Origin: Sphingobacterium sp. UBA5670 | GTDB taxonomy: Bacteria > Bacteroidota > Bacteroidia > Sphingobacteriales > Sphingobacteriaceae | Reading direction: 5' to 3' | Assembly (NCBI RefSeq): GCF_002420705.1 | Contig: NZ_DIIM01000003.1 | Location: forward strand, 346,158 to 410,157 | DNA: 64,000 nucleotides | Shown here: positions 14,860 through 24,900 of the stretch, one piece after another | Layout of the letters: each line of letters opens with the position of its first letter | How positions within the stretch are numbered: the stretch's first letter is position 1 | Notes under the pieces: model-generated | What the model saw: only the letters and a program-made list of their open reading frames with translations | The model's database searches: none | Told to the model about the DNA's origin: nothing | Translations under genes and position numbers: made by a program

Positions 14860-17313
14860 TTATTTTGATTTTGATAACAAATTTACAAATAATCTGTAAG
14901 CTCCGGGAATTCCGGCGGGTAATTGTCTAAAAAAAGATAGTGATGTATAGACAAATTTACCTTTTCCATATTGGGCTATCAATAAAGAGCCGTTGTGCAG
15001 CGGTTCTCCGGGGTCCTGGATTGTAATTGGAGTGCGGTATCTCTTATCGATATCTTCCGCAAAGTAAAGTCCGCGTTCCTGTACCCAATGATCGAAGTCT
15101 GCGTCGCTGATCTTGTTTGGGTAGTTGAAAATTGGATCGTTCTTATCGAAGTGTACTTTCGCCATTTCGTCGGTCACGCGGTTTCTGCCGATGCTAAAAG
15201 GGAAAGGTCCAAAATGTTTTGAGATTAATCCGTTGTTTACGTTGTATTGTTCCAGGACTGTCCCGCCCATGTTGACGTAAGAAAGAAGTTTATTTTGTAA
15301 CTGTGCAATTTCTCTGTTGACATTGAATATTCGTACACCTAAAATCACCGCATCATAGGTATTGAGATCTGCTTTTAATGCCTGTGCACTACTCAAAACA
15401 TCCACTTTAATACCAATGGCAGCGAGCGATTCTGGAATGAGGTCCCCTGCCCCATGAATATATGCGACAGTTTTTACATTGTTAATCAGGCTAATATTAC
15501 TCATTTTGATCGCTACATCCGGAAAATAAACAATATTGGGGATATGTGAGTAATCTATAGTTTTTATCTCTTTCAGATACTCTTTTTTTGCCAATTGAAA
15601 GCTTAGTGTATCAATAGAAGATTTAGATCTGTCTATTGGTTTTATCGTGATCTGTTTCGTTGCTGTATTACTTCCTTTGTCGAAAGATAGATCAAATGAT
15701 GCGGGCGAAACTTCCCAACCTTGAGGGACATTGGAGATGATATTAAATGTTCCTGCTTGTTCCATTCCGTTTTTGTGAAAAGTTAAATTTACCTTGACCG
15801 CGGCTGCATTTTGGGTAAGTGCCAAAGGGCTTGAGCTTTTCGCTGATAGTTGTGGGAGAATCACAATGGGGTTATAGATTTCTCCACGCACAGGATCTGT
15901 GTATTTATACTGTATAGGTTGATTAAAGGTCATGTTTTCACCATTGATCCGAAGCCCAAATGATAGCTGTGGAGCATTTGGGTTTTCGGGGAAGCCGGTA
16001 AGATTAAAGTCACTGACATTAAATTTACCTTTACTATGTGCTTCAATCAGCCAGTATGGTTGTGTTGTACTATTAGCGTATAAAAGAACGGAGTCTTTTT
16101 GCAATTTATTTGTTTTTAAGATTTCGTGCATGTCATGACCGTTCAATTGGGTGAGCTCAACGGATACATTTGGTCGCCTGACAATGATCGAATGGTCTAC
16201 TTTCATCTGATCTCCCAAAGCATAAGATGGTTTTTTTGCAATACTTTCAAACCAGATCCCGGCGCAGGCCAGAATAAGTTGCTCGACTTCTCTTGTCTTC
16301 TCCTTTCTCCAGTAATCATCAGTAATTTGTTCCAATGCTTTATGAAGTTGGATAAGTTCGGGAATAACAAGTTCAGGCTTTTCTACCTGATAAGTTTGAT
16401 TGATATGATCAATCAAAGATTGAACTTTTGTACTGTTTTGTATTCTTTTCCATGAGGTATCAACGCCATCCAATAGTGTCTTCTCTGCAGGAGAACCATC
16501 TACATAGTCAAAATATTCAATGGATGAACCGCGTTGGCCCGCTGAGCCAAAGCCCTGGCTTTTGTGTGAAGATCGGCTTTGTGCCGCAATTTCTCCATAC
16601 GACTCCCCTAATAAAGCGTTATAATCGCCGATATCTATTTTTAACTGATCTTCGCGCGTGTTGTTTTGTCCGCCAAAATTGGCCGTGTTCCACAAGAGAC
16701 GTTTAACCTGCCAAGGGGTGACAAATTGAAGTTGTTCGGGAAATTGTGTCGGATCGGCTGCGGCCTTAAAGGCTTCATGAGCCAAAATAGCAGAAGCTTG
16801 GTGGTGGCCATGTCCCCCTCTGGGATCTGGCGGGAAACGTGTGATAATGACATCAGGCCTAAATTTGCGAATAACCCATACAGCTTCACTAAGTACCCTT
16901 CGTTTATCCCAGAATTCAAAAGTCTCTTCGGGAGTTTTTGAAAAACCAAAGTCGTAGGCTGAGGAAAAGAATTGTTCGCCCTTATCTATTTTTCGTGCAG
17001 CCAATAGTTCCTGTGTTCGGATCAACCCTAGTTCAATACCCTGTTCCGTTCCAATGAGGTTCTGTCCCCCATCGCCGCGGGTTAGCGATAGGTAGCCTGT
17101 TCTATATTTTTTTTCTTGTGCAAGCCAAGCGATCAGCCGTGTATTTTCATCATCTGGGTGTGCAGCAAAATAGAGAACCGAACCCAGTACATTCAGTTTT
17201 TCTAGATTAAGTTTGATTTCAGCAGCATTCCACTGTGGATGCTGTGCTTTAACAAGGGAAGCCGAGAGGATACCGGCCAATATAATGATAACAGATAGAA
17301 AAGGTTTTCGCAT
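14860..17313 (-). CDS. Secreted PIG-L (LmbE-like) deacetylase with C-terminal GATase-like domain
   Basis: An 817-residue exported protein. The signal peptide ends near residue 23 (SLVKAQ). The PIG-L domain (about 40-260) carries the zinc motif AAHPDDENTRL (His52, Asp55) and GGHGHHQASAILAHEAF (His168/His171), so it probably removes N-acetyl groups from a GlcNAc-containing substrate outside the cytoplasm. A beta-rich middle (about 370-590) is followed by a ThuA/class-I-glutamine-amidotransferase-like alpha/beta domain (about 600-817: TVAYIHGAGDLIPESLAAIG, YDAVILGVRIFN, YVNMGGTVLEQYN) without an obvious catalytic Cys. It is far longer than BshB enzymes (about 230 residues). It heads the operon with two small membrane proteins and a symporter, suggesting uptake of the deacetylated product. 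Confidence 0.87.
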   Translation of the reverse strand: MRKPFLSVIIILAGILSASLVKAQHPQWNAAEIKLNLEKLNVLGSVLYFAAHPDDENTRLIAWLAQEKKYRTGYLSLTRGDGGQNLIGTEQGIELGLIRTQELLAARKIDKGEQFFSSAYDFGFSKTPEETFEFWDKRRVLSEAVWVIRKFRPDVIITRFPPDPRGGHGHHQASAILAHEAFKAAADPTQFPEQLQFVTPWQVKRLLWNTANFGGQNNTREDQLKIDIGDYNALLGESYGEIAAQSRSSHKSQGFGSAGQRGSSIEYFDYVDGSPAEKTLLDGVDTSWKRIQNSTKVQSLIDHINQTYQVEKPELVIPELIQLHKALEQITDDYWRKEKTREVEQLILACAGIWFESIAKKPSYALGDQMKVDHSIIVRRPNVSVELTQLNGHDMHEILKTNKLQKDSVLLYANSTTQPYWLIEAHSKGKFNVSDFNLTGFPENPNAPQLSFGLRINGENMTFNQPIQYKYTDPVRGEIYNPIVILPQLSAKSSSPLALTQNAAAVKVNLTFHKNGMEQAGTFNIISNVPQGWEVSPASFDLSFDKGSNTATKQITIKPIDRSKSSIDTLSFQLAKKEYLKEIKTIDYSHIPNIVYFPDVAIKMSNISLINNVKTVAYIHGAGDLIPESLAAIGIKVDVLSSAQALKADLNTYDAVILGVRIFNVNREIAQLQNKLLSYVNMGGTVLEQYNVNNGLISKHFGPFPFSIGRNRVTDEMAKVHFDKNDPIFNYPNKISDADFDHWVQERGLYFAEDIDKRYRTPITIQDPGEPLHNGSLLIAQYGKGKFVYTSLSFFRQLPAGIPGAYRLFVNLLSKSK

Positions 17314-17534
17314 GTTTAAAGATAAAGATTTTGATTAACAACAGATTGTTGGCTATTGTAATTTTATTGAAAGTGTTTGTCTGTTCTTTGGTGTAGAAAT
17401 ACAGTTATTGAGCGTTTGTTTGATGGGTTTTAATTGGAGATAAAACTTATCAATAATCAAAGGAAATGGGCAGAATAGTTTCGTTAAAGGTTTGGTTAGC
17501 TACTGAAGTTGAAAAGGGATTTTGCATATTCATG

Positions 17535-17577
17535 AAAATAAAAAACGGAAATCCCAATCATGTTGGAATTTCCGTTT
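17535..17577 (-). terminator. Strong minus-strand terminator far from any annotated stop
   Basis: AAACGGAAATCCCAA (17543-17557) pairs with TTGGAATTTCCGTTT (17563-17577) with one mismatch and a 5-base loop. On the minus strand it is followed by TTTTTTATTTTC. The nearest upstream minus-strand stop of normal size is about 400 bp away at 17973. Confidence 0.7.
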
Positions 17578-17739
17578 AACAATTAAAATATTTTTTCCTG
17601 AAACGAATTTTTAGAGAATAGTTATTTTGTCGCTTCGCTCCAAGTGGCAACCTTTAACATAGTAAATATATGTAGAAAATATTTAGTTCTGTTAGATTAC
17701 TTTAATTAGTTTTCCACATTGCTAAATTTTGTCAACATT

Positions 17740-17862
17740 TTAGCGTTTGAAAAACGAATTATATACAGGTGTTATTCGTTTAAAATGCTGCAATACAGCG
17801 ATTTTTTTGTCGGATATATCGGCTACTGTTTTCGAAAAATATGATCGATCAAATTCGGACAT
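17740..17862 (-). CDS. Possible 40-residue protein of unknown function
   Basis: ATG at 17862 to TAA at 17740. The peptide starts MSEFDRSYFSKTVADISDKK and ends TPVYNSFFKR. It has ordinary amino acid composition, is basic and has no membrane span. There is no Shine-Dalgarno site, as is normal here. It lies 110 bp below the thioredoxin-associated gene and above the orphan terminator, so it could be the last gene of that transcript. It may equally be chance or a decayed gene. Confidence 0.3.
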   Translation of the reverse strand: MSEFDRSYFSKTVADISDKKIAVLQHFKRITPVYNSFFKR

Positions 17863-17972
17863 AACCAACCCGTTAAACAAATTTTAGTTGACCTAAAACT
17901 CTTTACTTCCCGTACTCAAAAACGGATCAGGACACCTTAAAAAGAAAGTTTTACGTTCGGCATCAGTAAAGA

Positions 17973-18227
17973 CTATTTATCGATCGCGCCTAAAACACGC
18001 TTCATAAACATGTTCAAAGCATCTTTTTTGGAGTTTCCTTCTTTTATCAATTTATCGACTTCGACAGCTCCATATAGATTGGAAATCAATTCACCAAGAA
18101 CATCGAGTTCTTCATCTTTCAAAGGGGCCTCTGTCAGCGCTTCCAATGTTTCGATGGTTTCCAAGACATAATCTACATCATTTTGTTCGATGAATTCTGT
18201 CAAATGTTTAATTACCGGTAGTTTCAT
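17973..18227 (-). CDS. Small conserved protein encoded with thioredoxin (DUF6952-like)
   Basis: An 84-residue, acidic, all-helical protein (MKLPVIKHLTEFIEQNDVDY ... FMKRVLGAID) with no signal or cysteine. From memory, proteins of this size and sequence sit next to a thioredoxin gene across Bacteroidota and carry the name DUF6952; the function is unknown. Its start lies 20 bp inside the thioredoxin gene (different frame), so translation is probably coupled and the two may work together in redox or oxidative-stress response. Confidence 0.75.
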   Translation of the reverse strand: MKLPVIKHLTEFIEQNDVDYVLETIETLEALTEAPLKDEELDVLGELISNLYGAVEVDKLIKEGNSKKDALNMFMKRVLGAIDK

Positions 18228-18522
18228 TGAATAATTCTACTAATGCGTCCAACTTATTTGTTTGTACTTGATTGACCAATTTACCGTTTTTAAATGCGGC
18301 AAAAGTTGGCAGATTATTGACATTAGCCAATTTGCGGGATTCAGGGAATTTCTCTGCATCTGCAATCACGAAAGGCACACTGTCGTTTTCTCCCGCCAAT
18401 TTTTTGAATTTTGGTTTCATGATTTTGCAGTTCCCGCACCAAGTTGCGGAGTACTGAACCATAACAATATCGTTATTGTTTACAATTTCTTGTAAATTAT
18501 CGTTTTCTAATTCTTGTAACAT
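18208..18522 (-). CDS. Thioredoxin family protein
   Basis: A 104-residue cytoplasmic thioredoxin-fold protein. The active site is WCGNC (Cys29, Cys32) in VQYSATWCGNCKIMKPKFKK, with the cis-Pro segment NNLPTFAAFKNGKLV. The CGNC centre differs from the CGPC of classical thioredoxin, which usually shifts redox potential; it may be a dedicated reductant. The gene lies between a peroxiredoxin (85 bp upstream) and the small protein it overlaps, which suggests that it recycles the peroxiredoxin. Confidence 0.9.
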   Translation of the reverse strand: MLQELENDNLQEIVNNNDIVMVQYSATWCGNCKIMKPKFKKLAGENDSVPFVIADAEKFPESRKLANVNNLPTFAAFKNGKLVNQVQTNKLDALVELFNETTGN

Positions 18523-18606
18523 GATTTTATTATTAAGGTGATTGTTGAAGAAATCAACAGGAACTGGGAATAGCTCCTGTTGATGAGACCTATGGCCTTG
18601 TATTTT

Positions 18607-19239
18607 TTAGTGGTTAGCTAAATAATCAGCTACACCTTTTCTGTCCGCGTTCATGGCATCTTTACCTTCTTCCCAGTTTGCAGGACATACTTCACCGAAT
18701 TTTTGAACGTGCGCGTAAGCATCGATCAAGCGTAAATATTCTTTAACGTTACGACCTAAAGGCATATCGTTTACAGATTCGTGGAATACGCGGCCGGTTT
18801 CGTCAATTAAATAAGTAGCTCTGTAAGTGACAGCAGAACCTTGTGCTAAAGTGCCATATTCTGGGTGTTCAACCTCTTGAACGTCCAAAATTCCTAATAC
18901 ACTAGATAAATTACGGTTAGTATCTGCCAAGATAGGGTATTCAACACCTTCAATACCACCATTATCTTTTGCTGTGTTTAACCACGCAAAGTGAACTTCA
19001 TTTGTATCACATGAAGCACCGATTAAGATTGTATTGCGTTTTTCAAACTCAGCAGCAGCTTCTTGGAAAGCATGTAATTCAGTAGGACAAACAAAAGTGA
19101 AGTCTTTTGGGTACCAAAATAAAAGCACTTTTTTACCTTCTTTAACCGCTTTTTCAAAAATGTTAATTTGTAAATTATCGCCTAAATAATCAATTGCATC
19201 TACTGTAATGCTTGGAAAACTTTTACCTGTGAAACTCAT
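18607..19239 (-). CDS. 2-Cys peroxiredoxin (AhpC/Prx1 type)
   Basis: Reduces hydrogen peroxide and organic peroxides using thiol electrons. From the ATG at 19239 the protein is 210 residues: peroxidatic Cys51 in FTFVCPTELHAFQE, resolving Cys185 in GEVCPANWEEGKDAM, and the conserved FWYPKDFT and Arg-containing GSAVTYRATYLID segments. A frame extending upstream to 19485 is not used because the promoter (19267-19274) lies inside it. The C-terminal extension after the resolving Cys is typical of the sensitive Prx1/AhpC class. The neighbouring thioredoxin is the likely electron donor. Confidence 0.95.
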   Translation of the reverse strand: MSFTGKSFPSITVDAIDYLGDNLQINIFEKAVKEGKKVLLFWYPKDFTFVCPTELHAFQEAAAEFEKRNTILIGASCDTNEVHFAWLNTAKDNGGIEGVEYPILADTNRNLSSVLGILDVQEVEHPEYGTLAQGSAVTYRATYLIDETGRVFHESVNDMPLGRNVKEYLRLIDAYAHVQKFGEVCPANWEEGKDAMNADRKGVADYLANH

Positions 19240-19266
19240 AATATATCTTTCTTTTTTTTGTTGACA

Positions 19267-19274
19267 CAAAGATA
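19267..19274 (-). promoter_or_regulatory. Bacteroidota -7 element of the peroxiredoxin gene
   Basis: On the minus strand TATCTTTG, 27 bases upstream of the ATG at 19239. It fits TAnnTTTG and sets the peroxiredoxin start. Confidence 0.7.
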
Positions 19275-19526
19275 CAGCAACTCTTCCCAAAAAGCGAATT
19301 GATTTTAGCAATACACTATTGTCAAAATCTATTATGACTGCATTATAACAATAAGTTTTTATTATAATAATGATAAGTTGATACGGCATTGGGGATGTTT
19401 GGGAGGTAATAAGTGAAAATAAAAGGATTAATACAGCGATAGTTACAAATTTACGGCATAAAATAATTGCAGTTATGCAAATCAAAACCTACTTTTGCGA
19501 CGTTCAATTCAGAACAACATAATGCT

Positions 19527-19607
19527 GGAGGGGTTCCAGAGCGGTCAAATGGGACGGACTGTAAATCCGTTGCTTCGGCTTCGAAGGTTCGAATCCTTCT
19601 CCCTCCA
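19527..19607 (+). tRNA. tRNA-Tyr (GTA)
   Basis: Acceptor GGAGGGG pairs with TCCCTCC. Anticodon stem ACGGA/TCCGT encloses loop CTGTAAA (anticodon GTA). A long variable arm (about 19570-19585), as expected for a class II bacterial tRNA-Tyr, and a T-arm with GGTTCGAATCC are present. The 3' CCA is not encoded. Confidence 0.95.
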
Positions 19608-19819
19608 CATTTTTTTTCCCCTTTTCTATTCTCATTTATTTTATTGATTTGATTTTTCGTTAAATTAGTTTTTGTTGGTGTGTTGCCTTTTGCTGATGCC
19701 GCTAATAAAGCAAGAAACACTAATCTATTGTTGAGGAATCTATTTTAAAAAAAAATGACAGGATTTTAGGCTTGCTATTGACTTATTTGTAAAATAAGCC
19801 TAAGTTTGGCTTCTGAAAT

Positions 19820-19891
19820 GGCCCCGTAGTTCAACGGATAGAATAGATGTTTCCTAAACATTTGATAGCAGTTCGATTCTGCTCGGGGCTA
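19820..19891 (+). tRNA. tRNA-Arg (CCT)
   Basis: Acceptor GGCCCCG pairs with CGGGGCT (first pair G-U). The anticodon stem ATGTT/AACAT region encloses TTCCTAA, anticodon CCT reading AGG. T-arm AGCAGTTCGATTCTGCT. CCA is not encoded. A terminator follows 6 bp later. Confidence 0.93.
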
Positions 19892-19896
19892 CTGGT

Positions 19897-19928
19897 AAAA
19901 AAGCGATGGATTTCCATCGCTTTTTTTG
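19897..19928 (+). terminator. Intrinsic terminator after tRNA-Arg
   Basis: AAAAAAGCGATGGA (19897-19910) pairs with TCCATCGCTTTTTT (19913-19926), then TG. It immediately follows the tRNA. Confidence 0.85.
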
Positions 19929-20164
19929 TTTAAATAGCTAACGCTTTTCGTGCTTTTATCAAAATATTTTCGATTTATCATTTACATCCATTTTACTTTT
20001 TGGGCGTTAAGTATATAATTGGGAAAAAATATTATTATGCCAATTGAGGAAGATCTGTACCGCTAAATGCCTTATATCGTAAGAAGCAAACACATGTCAT
20101 TTCGCCTGAAAATTTCTGCAGGTTAAAATTTAAACTTTGTTTTTAGTGAAGGATATGTATTATC

Positions 20165-21352
20165 CTAAGCAAGTGACGTATCCTTAAATAAGGATAGGCG
20201 GCCCACCATAGCAAACATTAGCAAGCCAAAGCAGGCGAAAACACCATAGGAATAACGTAGACTCAAGGCTTCTGCAATATACCCGATTAAGGGAGGTCCC
20301 ATGAGAAAGCCTAGGTAACTAATACTAGAAACCATCGCTAGAGCGACCCCAGATGACACATTTTTATTCTGTCCAGCGATGCTGTAGATGGAAGGAACGT
20401 TGCAGGCAACACCTATACCTACTAACATAAAGGCTAAAGTACAGATGGTAAACTCCGGAAAGACAACAGATGTCATCATGCCGACGAACATCAATAGGCC
20501 GCTGTACTGAAGAGTTCTTTTTCGTCCTAATTTGCGGATGACTGCATCTCCAACAAAACGACCCGTGGCCATCATGATCATAAATGAAGCATAACCGACA
20601 ACAACAAGATTTTCGGGTGCCTGCACGATCTCTTTGAAATATACTCCACTCCAGTCAAACATTGCTCCCTCTGTGGCCATACTGAAAAATCCGATAATGC
20701 CCAATTGAAGTAAGCTCCCTTCAGGTCTGGAGAAAAAACTTCGTTTTTCTTTTTGAGGAGATTTCCCAGGTACTAAATATCTTTGATTGATTAGCGTATT
20801 GCCTATGACAAAGCATAAGATAATTAGGAAATGTGATAAGGTGTTCAGTCCGAGGTTCATCGTTAATAGACCAACCAATGCTCCAGTAAAGCCTGCAATA
20901 CTCCAGGCCCCATGGAAAGAGGTCATAATTGATTTTTTGAAAATCTGTTCCGTTGCCACTCCCTGTGTATTGACTGATATGTTACACATGTTGCCCGTGA
21001 CGCCAAATAGAAATAAAATACAGCCTAATTGCCAAGCGTTCTGTGCGAATGAAATGGAACATAATACCAAAGCATAGGCGATGGGAACGATACGTAAAAC
21101 TTTTGCACTTCCATATTTAGTAACCAATTTTCCCGATAGGGCCATTGTAGCAAGCTGTCCAACGGGAAGCATCAATAAGATAGTGCCCAATTGGCCTTCA
21201 CTTAAGTTGAGATTTGCTTTAATAACGGGGATCCGGCTTGCCCAGGAAGCGAACGCTATACCTTGGCAAAAAAAGAAAAGTGATACAGCGATTCTTATAC
21301 GATTTCGTTTGTTATAAAGATCTTCTTCTGAGTGAGTTAACGTTGCGTCCAT
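20165..21352 (-). CDS. MFS transporter, YbjJ-like
   Basis: A 395-residue major facilitator with 12 predicted spans. Features include RIRIAVSLFFFCQGIAFASW and ASRIPVIKANLNLSEGQLG near TM1, and TEGAMFDWSGVYFKEI before TM7, a segment I associate with E. coli YbjJ-like permeases (EGAMADWS motif). The substrate is unknown; sugar or drug export are both possible. It is a single-gene unit with its own -7 element (21372-21379, minus). Nothing nearby indicates a pathway. Confidence 0.88.
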   Translation of the reverse strand: MDATLTHSEEDLYNKRNRIRIAVSLFFFCQGIAFASWASRIPVIKANLNLSEGQLGTILLMLPVGQLATMALSGKLVTKYGSAKVLRIVPIAYALVLCSISFAQNAWQLGCILFLFGVTGNMCNISVNTQGVATEQIFKKSIMTSFHGAWSIAGFTGALVGLLTMNLGLNTLSHFLIILCFVIGNTLINQRYLVPGKSPQKEKRSFFSRPEGSLLQLGIIGFFSMATEGAMFDWSGVYFKEIVQAPENLVVVGYASFMIMMATGRFVGDAVIRKLGRKRTLQYSGLLMFVGMMTSVVFPEFTICTLAFMLVGIGVACNVPSIYSIAGQNKNVSSGVALAMVSSISYLGFLMGPPLIGYIAEALSLRYSYGVFACFGLLMFAMVGRLSLFKDTSLA

Positions 21353-21902
21353 AGTTTCTGATTTGAGGGTGCAAAGTTAAGGATAAGTATTCCATTTAAA
21401 AATAGAATGATTTTAAAAAATACCTGAACTTTTGGATTACGGTCTGTATAAGCTAATCCGATTATATTCAGTATGATAATCGAATAAGTGATAATTATAT
21501 CCATTCAATTCGATAATTATCTTCTTTCATAGTCGTCTAAAGAAGAAAATAATGTCGTACTTTTTTGAACTCGGTTAAAGCATTTTTAGCCGATAGTATA
21601 CTATTTTAATGACCAATCTTGGTATAAAAACATAAAATGAATTGAATTTGTTTCAGTCTATTTTAGTATATCATAATTCAGGTGGGTAAATATTTTAAAT
21701 GGCTACAGATAACATCGTAGTGTCTCCTATTTACGAACGAATGTATACCAATAGACTAACCAAAATTAAGACTATGATTATCTGACACAAAGGTAGAAAT
21801 ACATAAAATATAAAATTTCAAATTCTTAAGCATTTCATAGTGGTTTGTTCAATACCTATTCTACCTTTGTATTGGCAAACAATTATTAGCCTCCTAGATA
21901 AC
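21353..21902. other. A/T-rich divergent intergenic region with two promoter elements
   Basis: About 550 bp between the MFS gene and the Tricorn-like gene. It contains TAACTTTG on the minus strand (21372-21379, 19 bp before the MFS ATG) and TACCTTTG on the plus strand (21862-21869, 33 bp before the protease ATG). A second minus-strand TACCTTTG at 21788-21795 could start a long MFS leader. Inverted TGATAATTAT/ATAATTATC segments lie at about 21487-21521. No credible gene is seen. Confidence 0.6.
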
Positions 21903-24900
21903 ATGATAAAAAAACTAATTTTAAGTACAGTTTTAGCCTATGCTGGAATAGCCTGTGCTATTGCCCAGCAGCCTACATTTTTATCCCACCCGACCTTGAG
22001 TCCCGATGGAAAAGAAATGGTTTTTAGCTACGAAGGTGACCTTTGGAAAGTTGGAAGCCAAGGTGGTGTCGCAGTGCGGCTTACAGGAATGGAAGGAAAT
22101 GAAATCAATCCGCGCATTTCTCCAGATGGAAAATGGCTCGCCTTTTCGGCCAATCAAAATGGCAATATGGATGTCTATGTGATGCCTCTTGCAGGGGGAG
22201 ACATTCGTCAACTTACTACCCATGATGCATCTGACGAGGTAGACAGCTGGAGTTGGGATAGCAAGTCACTTTATTTTACCTCATCGCGTTACAATAGAAT
22301 GAGCGCCTATCAAGTTGCTTTGGATGGCGGGACGGCAACGAGGTTGTTTCCACATGTATTCAACTATATCAGTAATGTTGTACCGACCCCATCCGGAGAA
22401 CTGTTATTCAATGACAGTTGGGAAGGGTATAGCTCGGCGAATCGCAAACGATATAAAGGTGCTTTCAATCCGGACATTAAGTCCTATAATCCAAAAACAA
22501 AAGATTTTCAACAATATACAGATTATATAGGTAAGGATTTTTGGCCCACAGTAGACCAAAAAGGCAACATATTCTATGTGTCGGACGAAAGCAATGGTGA
22601 GTACAATCTCTACCAGATCACGGGAAAATTGAAAACCCAATTAACGTCTTTCCCAGAATCTATCAAGCGTCCCTTTGTTGCTGCGAACGGGAGTAAAGTG
22701 GCATTTGAAAAGGGCTATCAACTTTATATTTACGATGTCAATGGGAAGAAAACGATACAGCCCAGCATCGCCCTTAACCGTAACCAGGTACTCGGAAAAC
22801 TGAAAGAGTTTAACATTTCAAGTAACATAAGTAATTTCGACGTTTCTCCAGACGGAAAGAAGATGGCATTTGTATCCCGAGGTGAGTTGTTCGTTTCAGA
22901 TATCGAAGGAAAGTTTGTTCGTCAGATGCCTAGTCAAGGAGAGCGTATTATGGAAATTAAATGGCTTAAAGACAGTAAAACGCTCCTCTACAGCCAAACT
23001 TATCAAGGGTATCAGAACTGGTTTTCTCGCAGTGCAGATGGTAAAGGTGAAGTTAAACAATTGACGCAAGATCTGCGCAACAACCGCGATATTGCATTTA
23101 ATTCAGATAGAACAAAAGCGGTGTACCTCAGTGGCCGGGATGAAGTTCGTACATTGGATTTGACAAGTTTGAAAAGCCAGACGGTGGTTAAAGATGAAAT
23201 CTGGGCATTTCAAAATTCTTCGCCTTCATTTTCTCCGGACGGGAATTATCTTTTGTTCACGGCGATGCGCAATTTTGAACAAGATATCTTTGTGCATAAC
23301 CTGAAAAGTGGGCAAACGACAAATTTGACAAATACAGGTGTTACGGAGGCTGCGCCATATTGGTCTCCTGATGGCAAATACATTTATTTTGCGAGCAATA
23401 GAACCAAACCGTCCTACCCTACCGGTATGCAAAACTCAAGTATTTTCCGGATGGCATTGACCAACTTCGATCAGCCTTATCGTAGCGCAAAGTTTGATGA
23501 ACTATTTTTGATTCCTACAAAGAACGATACGGTTGCAAGTAAGACCAGTACATCTAAGAAGGAGGATGATGGCAGGAAGGATAAGAAGAAGGCTGATACC
23601 AGTAAGGTTAAACCAGTTACAAGTCCGGCAGCCGAGCCAAAGAAGGCTGTTTTGGTTCAATTGGATTTGGAAGGATTGCGTGATCGGATTGAGCAAGTCA
23701 GCCCCGCATTTGGAACGCAATCCGATCCATTGTTGATACAAAAGGGAGATAAATCTTATTTGTTCTATTCATCCAATCACGAAGGGAAATATAGTACATA
23801 TCGCACCGTATATGAATTGTTTACTCCATCCAAAACAGAGAAGGTCGCTGACGGAGGCATGGGCCAGTTTGTAGAAGCCGCTGGTAAATACTTCGTATTG
23901 AGCCGAGGAACAATTCAGAAATATAATCTCGACTTGAATAAGCTTGATGCAATTACAATCAGTTTTAAATTCAATCGGGATCTTGAGAAAGAGTTTAATC
24001 AAATGTTTTATGAGACATGGGCCAATCTGGAAGAGAATTTTTACGACAGCAACTTCCACGGTGTTGATTGGACTGCGGTCAAAAAGAAATATGAAAAATA
24101 TCTTCAGGGTATCAATGATCGAACCGACTTGCGCATCCTTTTGAATGATATGCTGGGCGAACTCAATTCGTCACATTTAGGTTTTAGTTCAATGGGGCTG
24201 GAAGAACGTAAACCTTTTGGTTTTGTAACGAATGAAATCGGTGTGGTGTATGATGCTACCAACCCATTTAAGATCAATTATGTTGTTCCAAATGGACCTG
24301 CAGCAAAGAAAGAAGTGGATATTCATGAAGGCGATATTCTTGTTGCCATTAATGGAACTAAACTAAATACACATGCCGATCGTGATAGTTATTTCACTTG
24401 GCCATCTCTGGAAGAAGAGATTCAATTGACCTTGAGTCGTAATGGCAAGGAAATCCAGACAAATATTCGCCCGGTATCAAGTGCAGCTTTTAGGGATCTG
24501 CTTTATGATCAATGGATTAGAGGCAATCGCAGCCGAGTGGATCAATTGAGTAACAATAAGATCGCTTATTCACATATGAAAAATATGTCGGATACCGAGT
24601 TGCAGCGCTTCCTGATCGATATGGCCGAACAGGAGAATAACAAACAGGGTATTATTCTAGACTTACGGTATAATACAGGCGGGAATGTGCACGATGAAGT
24701 GTTGCGATTCCTGTCGCAGCGTCCTTACTTACAATGGCAATACCGGGGCGGGAAACGTGCGCCGCAAAGTAATTTTGCGCCAGCAGCCAAACCGATTGTT
24801 CTGTTAATTAATGAGCAGTCTCTGAGCGACGCCGAAATGACCGCAGCAGGTTTTAAAGCATTGAAGTTGGGTAAAATAATTGGTAATGAGACCTATCGCT

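Larger units (their letters stand above)
17314..17972. other. Long intergenic stretch with a terminator and a possible small ORF
   Basis: About 660 bp between the PIG-L start and the small thioredoxin-associated gene. No ORF of normal size is seen. It holds a minus-strand terminator (17535-17577) and a 40-codon minus-strand ORF (17740-17862), listed separately. Together they suggest a long 3' UTR, a small RNA or a short gene downstream of the thioredoxin operon. Confidence 0.6.

Noticed and set aside
18262..18495. Plus-strand frames opposite thioredoxin
   Set aside because: They are antisense shadows of a clear thioredoxin gene.
19240..19485. N-terminal extension of the peroxiredoxin
   Set aside because: The extension contains the promoter element and has no resemblance to peroxiredoxins; the family start is the ATG at 19239.
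21699..21785. 28-codon ORF (MATDNIVVSPIY...) between the MFS and Tricorn-like genes
   Set aside because: No promoter element close by and nothing family-like in it; likely chance in an A/T-rich spacer.
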